A stretch of DNA of 64,000 nt from Filimonas zeae (GCF_014641615.1 NZ_BMIB01000006.1:186001-250000); one strand, 5' to 3'. Shown: positions 36,236 through 45,558, numbered from the stretch's first letter. The notes: generated by a model from the letters alone, not told the origin. Numbers and translations: made by a program.

Positions 36236-36301
36236 CGGGAATACAAGTTCCCGTACTTACTAACCCATCCATATATTAATCCCGCTTCTGCGGGATTTTT
36301 T
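36236..36301 (+). promoter_or_regulatory. candidate attenuator leader ending in an intrinsic terminator
   Basis: Right after the promoter, CGGGAA / TTCCCG (36236-36253) forms a 6-bp hairpin. Then AATCCCGC-TTCT-GCGGGATT (36278-36297) followed by TTTTTTA is a textbook terminator, 7 bases before the ATG at 36308. The first arm CGGGA can alternatively pair with TCCCG of the terminator, so two exclusive structures are possible. It could be an attenuator or a short independent RNA of about 60 nt. Confidence 0.55.
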
Positions 36302-36307
36302 ATTTCT

Positions 36308-36898
36308 ATGACTTACTACTTCGCAATTTATAAACCGTACCTGGTGCTATCGCAGTTTTCAACACAGGATAGAAACAAGCAAACATTGAAAGATTACTTT
36401 GATGTTCCCTCTGATGTATATCCTGTAGGACGTCTGGATTATGATAGTGAAGGACTGTTGTTGCTCACTAACGATACGCGTTTGAATCACCGGCTGCTGC
36501 ATCCTTCCTTTGCACATGAAAGAGAATACTGGGTGCAGGTAGATGGCGCTGTTGGTTCTGATGCCATACAACAACTGGCAAAAGGTGTAGTAATTACACC
36601 AGACGGTAAGCCTTACCATACCAAACCCTGCCGTGTACAATTGTTATCACCCGATCCGCAGGTGCCGGACCGTACACCACCTATCCGGTTTAGAAAAGAA
36701 ATACCTGCTCCCTGGCTGCAAATGATATTAACGGAAGGAAAAAACCGGCAGGTAAGACGCATGACTGCCGCTGTAGGATTTCCTACACTCCGTTTAATAC
36801 GTCAGCGTATGGAAGATCTTACATTAGGATCGCTGCAGCCGGGTGAGATGATAAGCCTGAACAGGAAAACCATACTTAAAAAACTGTTCCATGAATAG
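36308..36898 (+). CDS. RsuA/RluE-type pseudouridine synthase
   Basis: 196 aa from ATG 36308 (MTYYFAIYKPYLVLSQF), directly after the terminator; the frame continues upstream through the leader but without homology. The motif GRLDYDSEGLLLLTND holds the catalytic Asp (about residue 45), and LTEGKNRQVRRM is typical. It has no S4 domain, like RluE, which modifies 23S rRNA U2457 in E. coli; the exact target here is inferred. It overlaps the GNAT start by 8 bases. Confidence 0.88.
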   Translation: MTYYFAIYKPYLVLSQFSTQDRNKQTLKDYFDVPSDVYPVGRLDYDSEGLLLLTNDTRLNHRLLHPSFAHEREYWVQVDGAVGSDAIQQLAKGVVITPDGKPYHTKPCRVQLLSPDPQVPDRTPPIRFRKEIPAPWLQMILTEGKNRQVRRMTAAVGFPTLRLIRQRMEDLTLGSLQPGEMISLNRKTILKKLFHE

Positions 36899-37346
36899 CT
36901 ACTACCACGCATCGCAAGCTCCCTATCTTATCAGCACAGATACCGCCTTGCTGAATCTGACGGTAATTCACCAATATCTCGCTACACAATCATACTGGGC
37001 AATGAACATTCCGGTAACTGTAGTGGAGACTGCTATAGCCAACTCGCTGTGTTTTGGCTTGTACAAAGAGCAAACGCAAATTGGATTTGCCCGGCTTATT
37101 ACTGACAAAGCAACGTTTGCCTATCTGGCAGATGTATTTGTGTTACCGGAACATCGTGGAAAAGGATTGGCAAAATGGATGATGCAGGTAATACATGCAC
37201 ATCCGGAATTACAGGGTTTGCGCGGGTGGTTACTTACTACTACCGATTCACATGAGCTGTATAAACAATTTGGCTGGCAGGTGCATCAGCATCCTGAAAA
37301 AGTAATGCGGCTGAGCAATCCCAATCCATATCCTGAAAGCAGATAA
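36891..37346 (+). CDS. GNAT family N-acetyltransferase
   Basis: 151 aa with LADVFVLPEHRGKGLAKWMM, the acetyl-CoA-binding R/Q-x-x-G-x-G/A motif of GNAT proteins, near residue 80. Its start overlaps the pseudouridine synthase stop, so it is co-translated. Substrate unknown. Confidence 0.88.
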   Translation: MNSYYHASQAPYLISTDTALLNLTVIHQYLATQSYWAMNIPVTVVETAIANSLCFGLYKEQTQIGFARLITDKATFAYLADVFVLPEHRGKGLAKWMMQVIHAHPELQGLRGWLLTTTDSHELYKQFGWQVHQHPEKVMRLSNPNPYPESR

Positions 37347-37542
37347 ACGGTTACATATACACACATTTTGTACTGCCATTGCGCCTTTAATTACCGGCTT
37401 TTTTTGTAGGTTTTCTCGCCAAAAAAATCTATATTAGAGTAGTATTACGTACCTACAGTTGAGTTATTCCCATTCGATCCTTTGTCCTCTTAAAAAGCCG
37501 CATGTAAACCTATGAAGATTTTTAAACTAAACTGTATGCCCT

Positions 37543-37965
37543 ATGGACTCGAAAAGTGGAGCATTCGACATTATGAATTACCGCGAAACAATTGCGGCGT
37601 TAGACCAGGCCATCTTTTATGTATATGATGATCTGGGCAATAAACAACCCATTGGCCTTATCAGCCATTTTAGTTTTGCAGAAAACGGCCATCTTTATTT
37701 CTGCACTTCCCGTTTACCATTAACTGCTGCCAACTGGCATTCATTTGATGCAGAGCTGCAGTTTCACAAAAAAGGATTAACTACGCATGTAGTGCTTTCC
37801 GGAGTAGCCATTATTGAAGATCCTGCCACACGTTTCATTTGTTTCCGCGCAACAGATGCATTTGTACAGGGAGACGTGGAAAAGGCTGTAAAGCCATCTT
37901 ATCTGATGAAGCAGTGGGCTTTTATAAGGGGATTGCTTGGTCAGCAACAGGCTGCATCCTTCTAA
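37543..37965 (+). CDS. FMN-binding split-barrel-like protein, possible pyridoxamine-phosphate oxidase fold
   Basis: 140 aa. The sequence has IGLISHFSFAENGHLYFCTSRLPL, HKKGLTTHVVLSGVAIIEDPATR and KAVKPSYLMKQW, which resembles the split barrel of PPOX-type flavoproteins, but I am not sure of the family. ATG 37543 is the first start; a second Met 10 codons later is possible. About 195 bases precede it, with no gene. It converges on the COG3014 lipoprotein gene. Confidence 0.65.
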   Translation: MDSKSGAFDIMNYRETIAALDQAIFYVYDDLGNKQPIGLISHFSFAENGHLYFCTSRLPLTAANWHSFDAELQFHKKGLTTHVVLSGVAIIEDPATRFICFRATDAFVQGDVEKAVKPSYLMKQWAFIRGLLGQQQAASF

Positions 37966-37990
37966 ACAATGCAGCCCTGATTTTATCTGC

Positions 37991-39367
37991 CTATTGCATT
38001 TTTCTGTAGTTGTAGAATTGTATACCCTTATTGCCTTGTACGGTAAGGGTATCTGTAACGGCACTACCTGCCGATATGGCAACCTTATTCTCGCCTGCCT
38101 GTAAAGGAATCCGCACGTAATAAATTTTAGCGGGCAGTGACTGCCAGTTGCGGGTATCAGCTTTTTCCACCAGCAGGTTTACAGCCTGTAATACATCGCC
38201 CGCTGTTTGATTTTTATCTTTCAACTGCTTTTCTGCAATCTTTTTAACCAACAGCCGGCTTAAACCCAGCGATATTTCTTTAAGGGCACGCTCACTTAAA
38301 GTATGTGTTGCCACAAAATTGATATCCTGTACAGCATTTACCGCAGGCGCTATATTTCCGTTTACAGACACAGAAAAATTTGCAGGTGCAATGGGCCTTA
38401 CTACGTAAGAGGGCATAGCCAGACGGAACACATTAAAGTCGCTTACTGATAAATTACTGGCATCTACTCCTACAGAAAAGTCCAGCGGAACAGTAATGGC
38501 TCTGTTGTTATTGGTAAAGAAGAAGCCGACATCGTTTTTGATAAGCGTGAAATAATAGTCGTCCTGCTTTTTATAAGGAGCCAGTCCGTATTCCAGAAAC
38601 AGCACCAGTTCTCCGCCTGCGGTTGCAGAAACAGGTTTATAAGTTCTGCCCAGTTTCTGTTCGTAAAAATGCAGTTCATCTGTAAAACCCATCTGCGCAG
38701 CGGTACGTAAAAGATCATCAGCCAGCTGCGATGGCAGGGAAACACCATAGTAAGCACTGCCGGGCTGCTTCAGATACAAGTCTGCGGCGTTACGATAGGA
38801 GATAAAAGCGTTGTTGATATCATGGTCGCTTTCGTATAAAAGGCCCTGCATAATTAATGCAAAGGCATCCTGACTGTAGCGGCTGCTTTTATCATTAAAC
38901 TTATCCCGCTGTTCGTTATTGGTTAGGGTAATGCGGCGCGCTTCCACCAGCGCATCATCCTGCCTGCCCAGGTAATAGTAGTTGAGTGCTTTGTAATAAT
39001 GTACCAGAAAGTGTTCAAAGTCTTCGCCGCGGTAGGTTTGCATCATGGGGTTGGTAATTGTTCCCACAGCTACATCCCACACACTGCCTTTATTGTTCTC
39101 GTTAAATGCATCAGCCAGGTTAAAATACACATTACTGGTATCGTACTGATGCAGTAAATGCGATACATACCCTTTTTCCATGTAGTACAGCAGCCTGTTA
39201 CGTCTGGCCTGAATCAGCTTGTTTCTGTCCAGCAGCTTCTCTGCCTGCGTATAGTTATACTGCTGCAGATCGTTATAATAAGGCTGTGCCCTTTCATGAT
39301 AGGTGGCACATGAAAACAAAACAGGCATCAATAGCCATGCTATCCATGCCTGCCTGAACTTAAACAT
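37991..39367 (-). CDS. TPR lipoprotein (COG3014 family)
   Basis: 458 aa; signal with VLFSC lipobox. The N-terminal half carries TPR-like helices (NYTQAEKLLDRNK, ALNYYYLGRQDDALVEARRI), the C-terminal half a beta-rich domain (ELVLFLEYGLAPYK). It fits COG3014, a family of uncharacterised lipoproteins that tends to lie with LpoB-type genes, as here (LpoB is 45 bases upstream). Last gene of a three-gene envelope operon. Function unknown. Confidence 0.82.
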   Translation of the reverse strand: MFKFRQAWIAWLLMPVLFSCATYHERAQPYYNDLQQYNYTQAEKLLDRNKLIQARRNRLLYYMEKGYVSHLLHQYDTSNVYFNLADAFNENNKGSVWDVAVGTITNPMMQTYRGEDFEHFLVHYYKALNYYYLGRQDDALVEARRITLTNNEQRDKFNDKSSRYSQDAFALIMQGLLYESDHDINNAFISYRNAADLYLKQPGSAYYGVSLPSQLADDLLRTAAQMGFTDELHFYEQKLGRTYKPVSATAGGELVLFLEYGLAPYKKQDDYYFTLIKNDVGFFFTNNNRAITVPLDFSVGVDASNLSVSDFNVFRLAMPSYVVRPIAPANFSVSVNGNIAPAVNAVQDINFVATHTLSERALKEISLGLSRLLVKKIAEKQLKDKNQTAGDVLQAVNLLVEKADTRNWQSLPAKIYYVRIPLQAGENKVAISAGSAVTDTLTVQGNKGIQFYNYRKMQ

Positions 39368-39412
39368 ACTCTCCCGGTTGGATGATAAAAAATTTACGGC
39401 GTGCAGGCAATC

Positions 39413-40006
39413 CTAGTTCTTAACGTACTTGGCAATTTTCTTATCGCCAATCCAAACCACTTCGTTGGTTTGCAGGTTGGTCAGTTCCAGGTTTACCTGA
39501 TACTGTACGGTTTTCTGACGCTTGTGGGCATCTACAATAGAATTGATGCTACCCTGGAGAATATAATCAGCCCCGGATTCCAGTCCGAATTTTTTCATGG
39601 TAGAAACAGAAGCATTGGTTTGCTGGTCGGCACGTTCTGCACGTAGCTCTTCTCTTTTTTTACCGCTTTGTACCAGTGTTACTTTACCGCCATTTACAAA
39701 AGCTCTTTCCAGATCTTTCATAAAAGTTTCGGCTTCAATATGCTCATGGCTTTTGTTGGTAACCATACCTACAATTACCACTGGTTTTTTACCAGCCTTT
39801 TGTGTATGCTCAGGAATCCAGGCACGGGTTAAGGCATCAGAAATCATTTCATCTGCTACCATACGGCTGTCGGTACCATTCCACGATCCGCTGATGTCTT
39901 TTGCTTCGGTAGGCTCAATACGGGTTACTTTACGGGAGCAGGACGAAAAGGTTATGCCGCCTGCAATTGCCAGCACACATGCGGCTGCCAGAAGTCTTTT
40001 ATTCAT
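39413..40006 (-). CDS. lpoB: penicillin-binding protein activator LpoB-like lipoprotein
   Basis: 197 aa; signal with ITFSSC lipobox. The mature part resembles LpoB: DISGSWNGTDSRMVADEMI, VGMVTNKSHEHIEAETFMKDLERAF and LQGSINSIVDAHKRQKTVQYQVNLELTNLQTNEVVWIGDKKI. In enterobacteria LpoB activates PBP1b, but distant homologues in Bacteroidota have not been shown to do so. Middle gene of the operon. Confidence 0.85.
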   Translation of the reverse strand: MNKRLLAAACVLAIAGGITFSSCSRKVTRIEPTEAKDISGSWNGTDSRMVADEMISDALTRAWIPEHTQKAGKKPVVIVGMVTNKSHEHIEAETFMKDLERAFVNGGKVTLVQSGKKREELRAERADQQTNASVSTMKKFGLESGADYILQGSINSIVDAHKRQKTVQYQVNLELTNLQTNEVVWIGDKKIAKYVKN

Positions 40007-40053
40007 CTTGTTTGTTTAATTGAAGAAGGGTATTCGGTTTCAGGTAACAGTAA

Positions 40054-40434
40054 CTACCAGCCAAACCACCAGTTACCGGTACGGTAACCTACACGGGGTA
40101 TTAACATAGAACCATAGTTGCCCCACTGGTTCCAATTATTGTAACCGTAGTTGTAAGAAGGATAATAGCTGTTTTCTGCCCGCGTCATACGAAGATTGTA
40201 TCTTCTGTCGCGACGCTGCTGTCTGCGTTCCAGCCTGGCCTGATAAAAATCATAAGCCTTATAGCTCTGATCGATAGTGGTATTGGAATATACCAGCAGG
40301 GAATCTTTAATACCCATGTATTTATTCTGGCTCTGCAGATAATTGGGGTTCTGATCGGGCGCGGTAACTGCCTGAGCGTTTACCCAGGTAATGCCTGCAA
40401 AAAAAAGTGCCAGAAGCGTGTATAACTTTTTCAT
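40054..40434 (-). CDS. small secreted Tyr/Asn/Trp-rich protein
   Basis: 126 aa from ATG 40434 (MKKLYTLLALFFAGITWVNAQ), a typical signal peptide. The mature part has a basic stretch (ARLERRQQRRDRRYNLRM) and an aromatic tail rich in Tyr, Asn, Trp and Gly (YNYGYNNWNQWGNYGS...). It is the first gene of the operon with LpoB and the COG3014 lipoprotein. No family recognised; the composition suggests a surface or cell-wall associated protein. Confidence 0.75.
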   Translation of the reverse strand: MKKLYTLLALFFAGITWVNAQAVTAPDQNPNYLQSQNKYMGIKDSLLVYSNTTIDQSYKAYDFYQARLERRQQRRDRRYNLRMTRAENSYYPSYNYGYNNWNQWGNYGSMLIPRVGYRTGNWWFGW

Positions 40435-40524
40435 AACAGTAATTAATTGCTTACCAAAAATAGACATAATACACACAAACTACTGTTAATGAGGGGTAAA
40501 AAAGGACAAACGGTAATAAGCAAA

Positions 40525-40555
40525 AATCCCGCAATGCCTTACACATTGCGGGATT
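40525..40555 (-). terminator. intrinsic terminator of psd
   Basis: AATCCCGCAATG pairs with CATTGCGGGATT (12 bp, 7-base loop); on the minus strand a T-run follows. It lies about 40 bases after the psd stop. Confidence 0.8.
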
Positions 40556-40594
40556 CCGTTGTATATTGTACAAAACGCGGAAAATATTGTCGAT

Positions 40595-41254
40595 TTAGCT
40601 CCAGGAAGCCAATACAGTTACGCCGCCCTTTACTTTCTGGTTCAGCGAAACGTTTATTTTGGTTCCAACGGGCAATAATACATCTACCCGGCTACCAAAC
40701 TTAATAAAGCCCATTTCTTCGTTCTGCTTTACGGTCTGGCCTGCAGAAAGATAATTACAGATACGTTTTGCCAGCGCGCCGGCAATCTGTTTTACCAGGA
40801 TAATACCTTTATCGTTTTCCAATACCACACTGTGGCGTTCGTTTTCGGTAGAGGACTTGGGATGCCATGCTACCAGGTATTTACCAGGATGGTACTGACT
40901 GTATTTAACAGTACCACTCATAGCATTGCGGTTTACGTGAACGTTAGCAGGACTCATGAAAATGCTTACCTGTATACGTCTGTCTTTAAAATACTCCACA
41001 TCAGTAATCTCTTCAATTACCACCACTTTACCATCTGCCGGGCAAATGATCTGATTGTCGCTTACGGTAAGTGTACGGGCAGGAATTCTGAAAAAGGAGA
41101 TGATAAATAAAACCAGAAAAAGGGTTACAACAAAAATGAGAGTAGCCAGCCAGGGCAGTACTGCACTTAAAAAAGTAAAGGATATAACATTGATAACGCC
41201 GAAAATCAGCGCAGCAATTCCTATTGACTTATATCCTTCTCTGTGAATGGTCAT
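40595..41254 (-). CDS. psd: phosphatidylserine decarboxylase (short type)
   Basis: 219 aa with two N-terminal membrane helices, then CPADGKVV, FMSPANVHVNR, YHPGKYLVAWHPKS and FIKFGSRVDV, where the G-S bond is the autocleavage site that creates the pyruvoyl group. It is the short archaeal-type Psd that makes phosphatidylethanolamine. It follows cdsA by 47 bases on the same strand; pssA is not in the window. Confidence 0.92.
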   Translation of the reverse strand: MTIHREGYKSIGIAALIFGVINVISFTFLSAVLPWLATLIFVVTLFLVLFIISFFRIPARTLTVSDNQIICPADGKVVVIEEITDVEYFKDRRIQVSIFMSPANVHVNRNAMSGTVKYSQYHPGKYLVAWHPKSSTENERHSVVLENDKGIILVKQIAGALAKRICNYLSAGQTVKQNEEMGFIKFGSRVDVLLPVGTKINVSLNQKVKGGVTVLASWS

Positions 41255-41301
41255 GCTAAAAATTTGAACGGCAAAGATATGGTTTGTAGCAGCATTTTAG
41301 T

Positions 41302-42177
41302 CTACAGAAACAGTTTAAAATACGCCCATACAAAAGGGGTAGCCAGCACCAGCGAATCGAAACGGTCTAAAAAACCACCGTGCCCCGGCATAAAGCTGCC
41401 GCTATCCTTTACGCCTGCCATACGCTTCAGCTTACTTTCCAGCAAATCACCCGACGTACCTATTACAGCAGCAATACCGGAGATAACCAACAGGGAGGTA
41501 ATATCCTTTAAACCACAATAATACCCCACTACGGTTACTGTTACAATGGCAAGAATGGCACCACCACCGGTTCCCTCCCAGGTTTTCTTGGGAGAAATGG
41601 ACGAAAAAGGCGTTTTACCAATAAACGAACCTACAATGTAAGCCATGGTATCATTAATCCAGATGGAAGCAATAAGTACTACGGGTATAAGCCAGCCAAT
41701 ATCCATTCCTGAAAGTACCCCGGAATAAGCTGCGCCCATGTTAAACAGATCAATCATCAGCCCCCAGCTTAACGATATATATACCAGCCCCAGCAGGGAA
41801 TAGCCTATGTTTTTAAGCTGAAACTGTTTGCTGAACAATACTTCGGTAACCGGCAGCATTACCACAGTAATCAGCATCAGCCACCAGCCCACCTCGTGCA
41901 AGGTTACTTCCCCAATACTCCAGGCCGGAGTAGTCATCCACAACATAAACCCCCAGCCCAATGCAATAACCCCGTATTTATGAAAGGGGTTGATTTGCCG
42001 GTAATCAGCATCAATCAACCCAATCAGTTTCTGGTACTCCAGCCAGCAGCCTGCATGAATAATAGAAAAAAGCAACAGGAAAGACCAATGATTCAGGAAC
42101 AGGCCCGCCAGCATAACAATAACAAATACAACTGCTGTAAGGGCTCTGGTTTTAAAGGTCTCTACGTTAAAGGCCAT
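41302..42177 (-). CDS. cdsA: phosphatidate cytidylyltransferase
   Basis: 291 aa from ATG 42177 (MAFNVETFKTRALTAVVF); an earlier Met is less suitable. Many membrane helices; the C-terminal CDS signature SISPKKTWEG and DLLESKLKRMAGVKDSG-MPGHGGFLDRFDS is clear. It forms CDP-diacylglycerol, the precursor for PS and PE, so cdsA and psd are functionally paired. Confidence 0.93.
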   Translation of the reverse strand: MAFNVETFKTRALTAVVFVIVMLAGLFLNHWSFLLLFSIIHAGCWLEYQKLIGLIDADYRQINPFHKYGVIALGWGFMLWMTTPAWSIGEVTLHEVGWWLMLITVVMLPVTEVLFSKQFQLKNIGYSLLGLVYISLSWGLMIDLFNMGAAYSGVLSGMDIGWLIPVVLIASIWINDTMAYIVGSFIGKTPFSSISPKKTWEGTGGGAILAIVTVTVVGYYCGLKDITSLLVISGIAAVIGTSGDLLESKLKRMAGVKDSGSFMPGHGGFLDRFDSLVLATPFVWAYFKLFL

Positions 42178-42230
42178 GCAACAAATAAAATTGATGAAGG
42201 CCAAAGGTCGTATAAAAAACCATTCTTTTA

Positions 42231-42767
42231 CTATGGTTCAAAACCTTCGGCTATCTGCACATTTATTTTGCCTTGCACGCCTTCATCATCCGCATTTTCA
42301 CCTTTTACCGCTTTGGCAAGAACGTTAAAAAAGGTAATGGCCTTGTTATGCTTTGTATCCCAATAATAGGCTTCTGTGGGTGCCACACATATTACGGATA
42401 ACTCAGGATCATCCAGTCCGCCCGGAAACCATGCTTTGGCAATGGGCGACCACAACTCTTCAGCCTTCTGGCGGTTATTATCAAACAAACTGGCATCACC
42501 ATACACACTCAAAAACTCTGATTTACTTTTATTAGAAAAAAAGAGCTGCACCCGCTTATCTGCCTGGATATGAAGATTTTTATCACTGCTTTTGTTGCTT
42601 AAAAACCAAAGATTGCCGGCTTCGTCTACCTGACTTACACTCATAGGGCGCGTAGATAGTGGCAGAATAGTTAGTGCTGTAGTGAAGAGGCAAATGTCTG
42701 CGCCCTCTGCAAGATGCTTTAATTTGTCGATGGCTTCCTGGTTAGACAGGTTTTCAATGTGGCTCAT
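42231..42767 (-). CDS. pyridoxamine 5'-phosphate oxidase-like (general stress protein 26 family)
   Basis: 178 aa from ATG 42767 (MSHIENLSNQEAIDK). PPOX fold is suggested by RPMSVSQVDEAGNLWFLSN, KRVQLFFSNKSKSEFLSVYGDASLF and WFPGGLDDPELSVICVAPTEAYYWD. It matches general stress protein 26 (COG3871), FMN-binding, unknown substrate. Monocistronic. Confidence 0.88.
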   Translation of the reverse strand: MSHIENLSNQEAIDKLKHLAEGADICLFTTALTILPLSTRPMSVSQVDEAGNLWFLSNKSSDKNLHIQADKRVQLFFSNKSKSEFLSVYGDASLFDNNRQKAEELWSPIAKAWFPGGLDDPELSVICVAPTEAYYWDTKHNKAITFFNVLAKAVKGENADDEGVQGKINVQIAEGFEP

Positions 42768-42792
42768 AGATTTTTGTTTTAAATGAAAAAAC

Positions 42793-42822
42793 AAAGGTGC
42801 ATCCCTTCTGGAATACACCTTT
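42793..42822 (-). terminator. hairpin before the stress protein gene, possible terminator
   Basis: AAAGGTG / CACCTTT with an imperfect interior, followed on the minus strand by GTTTTTTC. It would end transcripts from the amine oxidase gene (stop at 43013), about 190 bases upstream. Confidence 0.5.
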
Positions 42823-43012
42823 TATTGAATGCTTATTCCTTTTACTTTATTCTTTTCTCCTCACAGAAAAAAATGTGTTAATCAGGAAATCACCATTCCA
42901 TTACTAATATAGTATAAAAGTTCGTGCCTTATATTTAAAAGCGCAAACCAGACACATACAAGGGGAATTGCGTAAGCAGATTACCGGAATGCGATGATAT
43001 AAATACCCATTC

Positions 43013-44311
43013 TTACCCTGCCAGAAGCTGCTCCGCCACCTGCATCCCGCTTACCAGCGCCGCTTCTACGGTTCCCGTAAAAGGCCCGTCGTATAAAGCC
43101 TCCCCGGCCCAGAAAAGTGTTTCAGCAGTTGGTTGCCGCAACACACTCCATGCCTGGCGGGTATAGATAGTGGCGTAGGAATAAGAACCCAGCGTAAATG
43201 GTTCTGTAGTCCAGTTTACCGCATAAAAAGCAATAAGCAAACGATTTAGTTCCCCTTCCGGTAGCCGAAAGATATCTGACAGAGAAGCGATTGCCGCTTC
43301 TTTCAATTCTTCAGCAGTAGCATTCCGGAATTCTTCTGCGTGAAACCCACCCAGCCAGCCGGTAAGCAGAGAACGATGGTTGGGCACCTGCGTCCACCAG
43401 GTACCAACAGACCGTTGAGAAAACAGGAACTGCATGTCTGTCAGATCTTTTCCGTTCATCTGTTCATGATTCAGCCAGAATGGTTCGGCAAACTCCAGTA
43501 GCAGTTTAATAACTGCCCCCATTCCTATCTGTTGAAACGCACGTTCTTTATCCAAAACAGACGGCATAAAAGTAACAGCACCTTGTGCAGTAGCATCCGC
43601 CTGTAATACGCCCAGGGGCAATGTAATAACAGCCTGCCGGGCAATATAACTGTCACCCGTTTGTGCAGTAACTGTTACCCGCTGTGGCTGCCAGTGAATT
43701 TCCTTTACACAACATTGCATTAATACCTCAACACCTGCTGCGGTAAGCTGTTGAAACAGATAGTTAATCAGGCTGCCGTAGCCTTTGTTAATACGATATT
43801 GCGGCGCTTCATCTTCCTGCAGCCATTCGTTACGCAAGGCTAATGTACTGGCTGTGGCAGGGTTGGCAGTATCATAACCGGCAGCATAATTCATAACCCC
43901 TGTTCTGAGTTCTTCGTAAGCATCACCCGCAAAATACTGGTGTAAAAAATCAGCAAGAGGCATATCATCCTCTAAAGCACGCATCTTCTCAGCCAGCTCA
44001 TTCCAACCGGGAATAAACTGATCTTCCTGCTTAAGCTGTCCTTCGTCCTCGCGCCACATACTGCCATGCACGTTGTAAAAAGTAAGTCCTGCCTCTTGCA
44101 ACAGCTGCTGTGTTACAGGCATATTGCCATGTATAAACTCAGCCCCCAGTTCTATTACACCAGTGCCATCTGTGGCAGATATTGTGTGAATACGGCCACC
44201 TAAGCGATCGGCCGCTTCCAGCACTTTTACTTTTTTACCTGCTTTGGCTAACTGCCATGCAGCCATAAGGCCAGAAGCTCCGGCACCAATTACCAATACA
44301 TCTATATCCAT
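43013..44311 (-). CDS. FAD-dependent amine oxidase
   Basis: 432 aa from ATG 44311 (MDIDVLVIGAGASGLMAAWQL). Features: dinucleotide-binding GAGASG near residue 8, GGRIHTI, ELGAEFIHG and the C-terminal FWAGEALYDGPFTGTVEAALVSG, as in flavin monoamine oxidases. Substrate unknown. Follows the DUF2007 and CPBP genes on the same strand. Confidence 0.9.
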   Translation of the reverse strand: MDIDVLVIGAGASGLMAAWQLAKAGKKVKVLEAADRLGGRIHTISATDGTGVIELGAEFIHGNMPVTQQLLQEAGLTFYNVHGSMWREDEGQLKQEDQFIPGWNELAEKMRALEDDMPLADFLHQYFAGDAYEELRTGVMNYAAGYDTANPATASTLALRNEWLQEDEAPQYRINKGYGSLINYLFQQLTAAGVEVLMQCCVKEIHWQPQRVTVTAQTGDSYIARQAVITLPLGVLQADATAQGAVTFMPSVLDKERAFQQIGMGAVIKLLLEFAEPFWLNHEQMNGKDLTDMQFLFSQRSVGTWWTQVPNHRSLLTGWLGGFHAEEFRNATAEELKEAAIASLSDIFRLPEGELNRLLIAFYAVNWTTEPFTLGSYSYATIYTRQAWSVLRQPTAETLFWAGEALYDGPFTGTVEAALVSGMQVAEQLLAG

Positions 44312-44359
44312 AAAATTCAGCTGCAGCAGCACCATATAGGTTCAACTGCGTAAAGAAAG

Positions 44360-44572
44360 TTAATTAGAGAGTCCTTTATCCAGAACGTGGCTGGCAATAT
44401 CTTTTAAGTGTACCGGCACATACAATTCTACCTCTCCAAAATTAAGGTAGCTGCTGTCTTGTTTATTCAGCAGTAAAACCTGTATAAGATTTTCTTCCAG
44501 CACGCCTTTGATAATGCTGGCCTGTGTATAATCAGATAAGCGTAATAATAAAAACCACGAATTAGGTGTCAT
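44360..44572 (-). CDS. DUF2007 small protein
   Basis: 70 aa: FLLLRLSDYTQASIIKGVLEENLIQVLLLNKQDSSY and ELYVPVHLKDIASHVL. This is the DUF2007 fold, also called a putative signal-transducing protein. Its start overlaps the stop of the CPBP gene (ATGA type), so it is coupled. Confidence 0.85.
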   Translation of the reverse strand: MTPNSWFLLLRLSDYTQASIIKGVLEENLIQVLLLNKQDSSYLNFGEVELYVPVHLKDIASHVLDKGLSN

Positions 44573-45501
44573 TGGTTTGTACGATTAGATGGTTGCTGTT
44601 GTGAGTGGTACGGAGCGGCTAGCCGGCTGCTTTCTTTTTTAAAGAACATCAGCAATGTAACAGTGGCCAGCAGTCCCATTACTCCAAGATACAAAGGAAA
44701 AGTGTCATTCATGGAATCATTTATCTTTTCCGGCGTTAGCTTTCCGGCCTGGCTTAACCGGTACACACTGGTAAGTGCCAGTGCATTATTGAAAAAATGC
44801 GCCCAGATGTTCAGCCATATATTGTCGCTCAGGTAAAAGAGATACCCCAGTACCATACCCAGAAACAGACGCGGTAAAAAACCATAAAAAGAAAGATGCA
44901 CTGCGCTGAATAAAATGCCCGTTAACAGAATGCCTACCCAGGGCCTGCGTGTCATGCCCGTTAACACCTGCTGCAGGCAACCTCTGAAGAGCATTTCCTC
45001 CATTACAGCAGGCAATAATGCCAGCAACAGCAGTGAAATAACGAAGTCTTTAGTGGTTTTCAGGTTGGCAATGAGCATGATATCATTGTTGTAGTTATCC
45101 TCCAGCTTTTTAAAGCTCGCCGTCCACTTAACCGGCAATGGCAATGCCTGTGTAAGTTTGGCCAGGCTACCGCCCACTACTATGGCAGACAGAATAATCA
45201 GCATAGCCAGCAGCATTTGTTTGGCACTAATGCGGGTTGTAAAGCGCAGATACTGAGTAGGTTGTTTAGGCTGTATTACCCAGCCAAACACCAGCGCCGG
45301 CAAACCCAGCGAAAAAAAAGCGCCCACACTTTGGGTAACCCGGGCTACTTCCGGAGAACCTGAAAGCAGCGAAGCAGCGCTGATATGAAACACGGAGGCC
45401 AGCGCCAGAAAAATAAACTGTACCACCACCAGCCCGGTACCGAATAAAACGAATAAAATGGCCAACTGGGTTACGTAATTGTTTCGCTGTATATAATCCA
45501 T
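44569..45501 (-). CDS. CPBP family intramembrane glutamic endopeptidase
   Basis: 310 aa with eight or so helices. The EExxxR motif (MEEMLFRG), the HLSFYGFLPR motif and HFFNNA are the CPBP (ABI, CAAX-like) active-site pattern. Bacterial members may cut prenyl-like or peptide substrates; target unknown. First gene of the CPBP-DUF2007-amine oxidase run; divergent from dusB with about 57 bases between starts. Confidence 0.9.
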   Translation of the reverse strand: MDYIQRNNYVTQLAILFVLFGTGLVVVQFIFLALASVFHISAASLLSGSPEVARVTQSVGAFFSLGLPALVFGWVIQPKQPTQYLRFTTRISAKQMLLAMLIILSAIVVGGSLAKLTQALPLPVKWTASFKKLEDNYNNDIMLIANLKTTKDFVISLLLLALLPAVMEEMLFRGCLQQVLTGMTRRPWVGILLTGILFSAVHLSFYGFLPRLFLGMVLGYLFYLSDNIWLNIWAHFFNNALALTSVYRLSQAGKLTPEKINDSMNDTFPLYLGVMGLLATVTLLMFFKKESSRLAAPYHSQQQPSNRTNQ

Positions 45502-45558
45502 GCTTTAAAATATAGATCGTAATTTTGCAAATTTACGTGTAACAGAGAGTATTCTACC

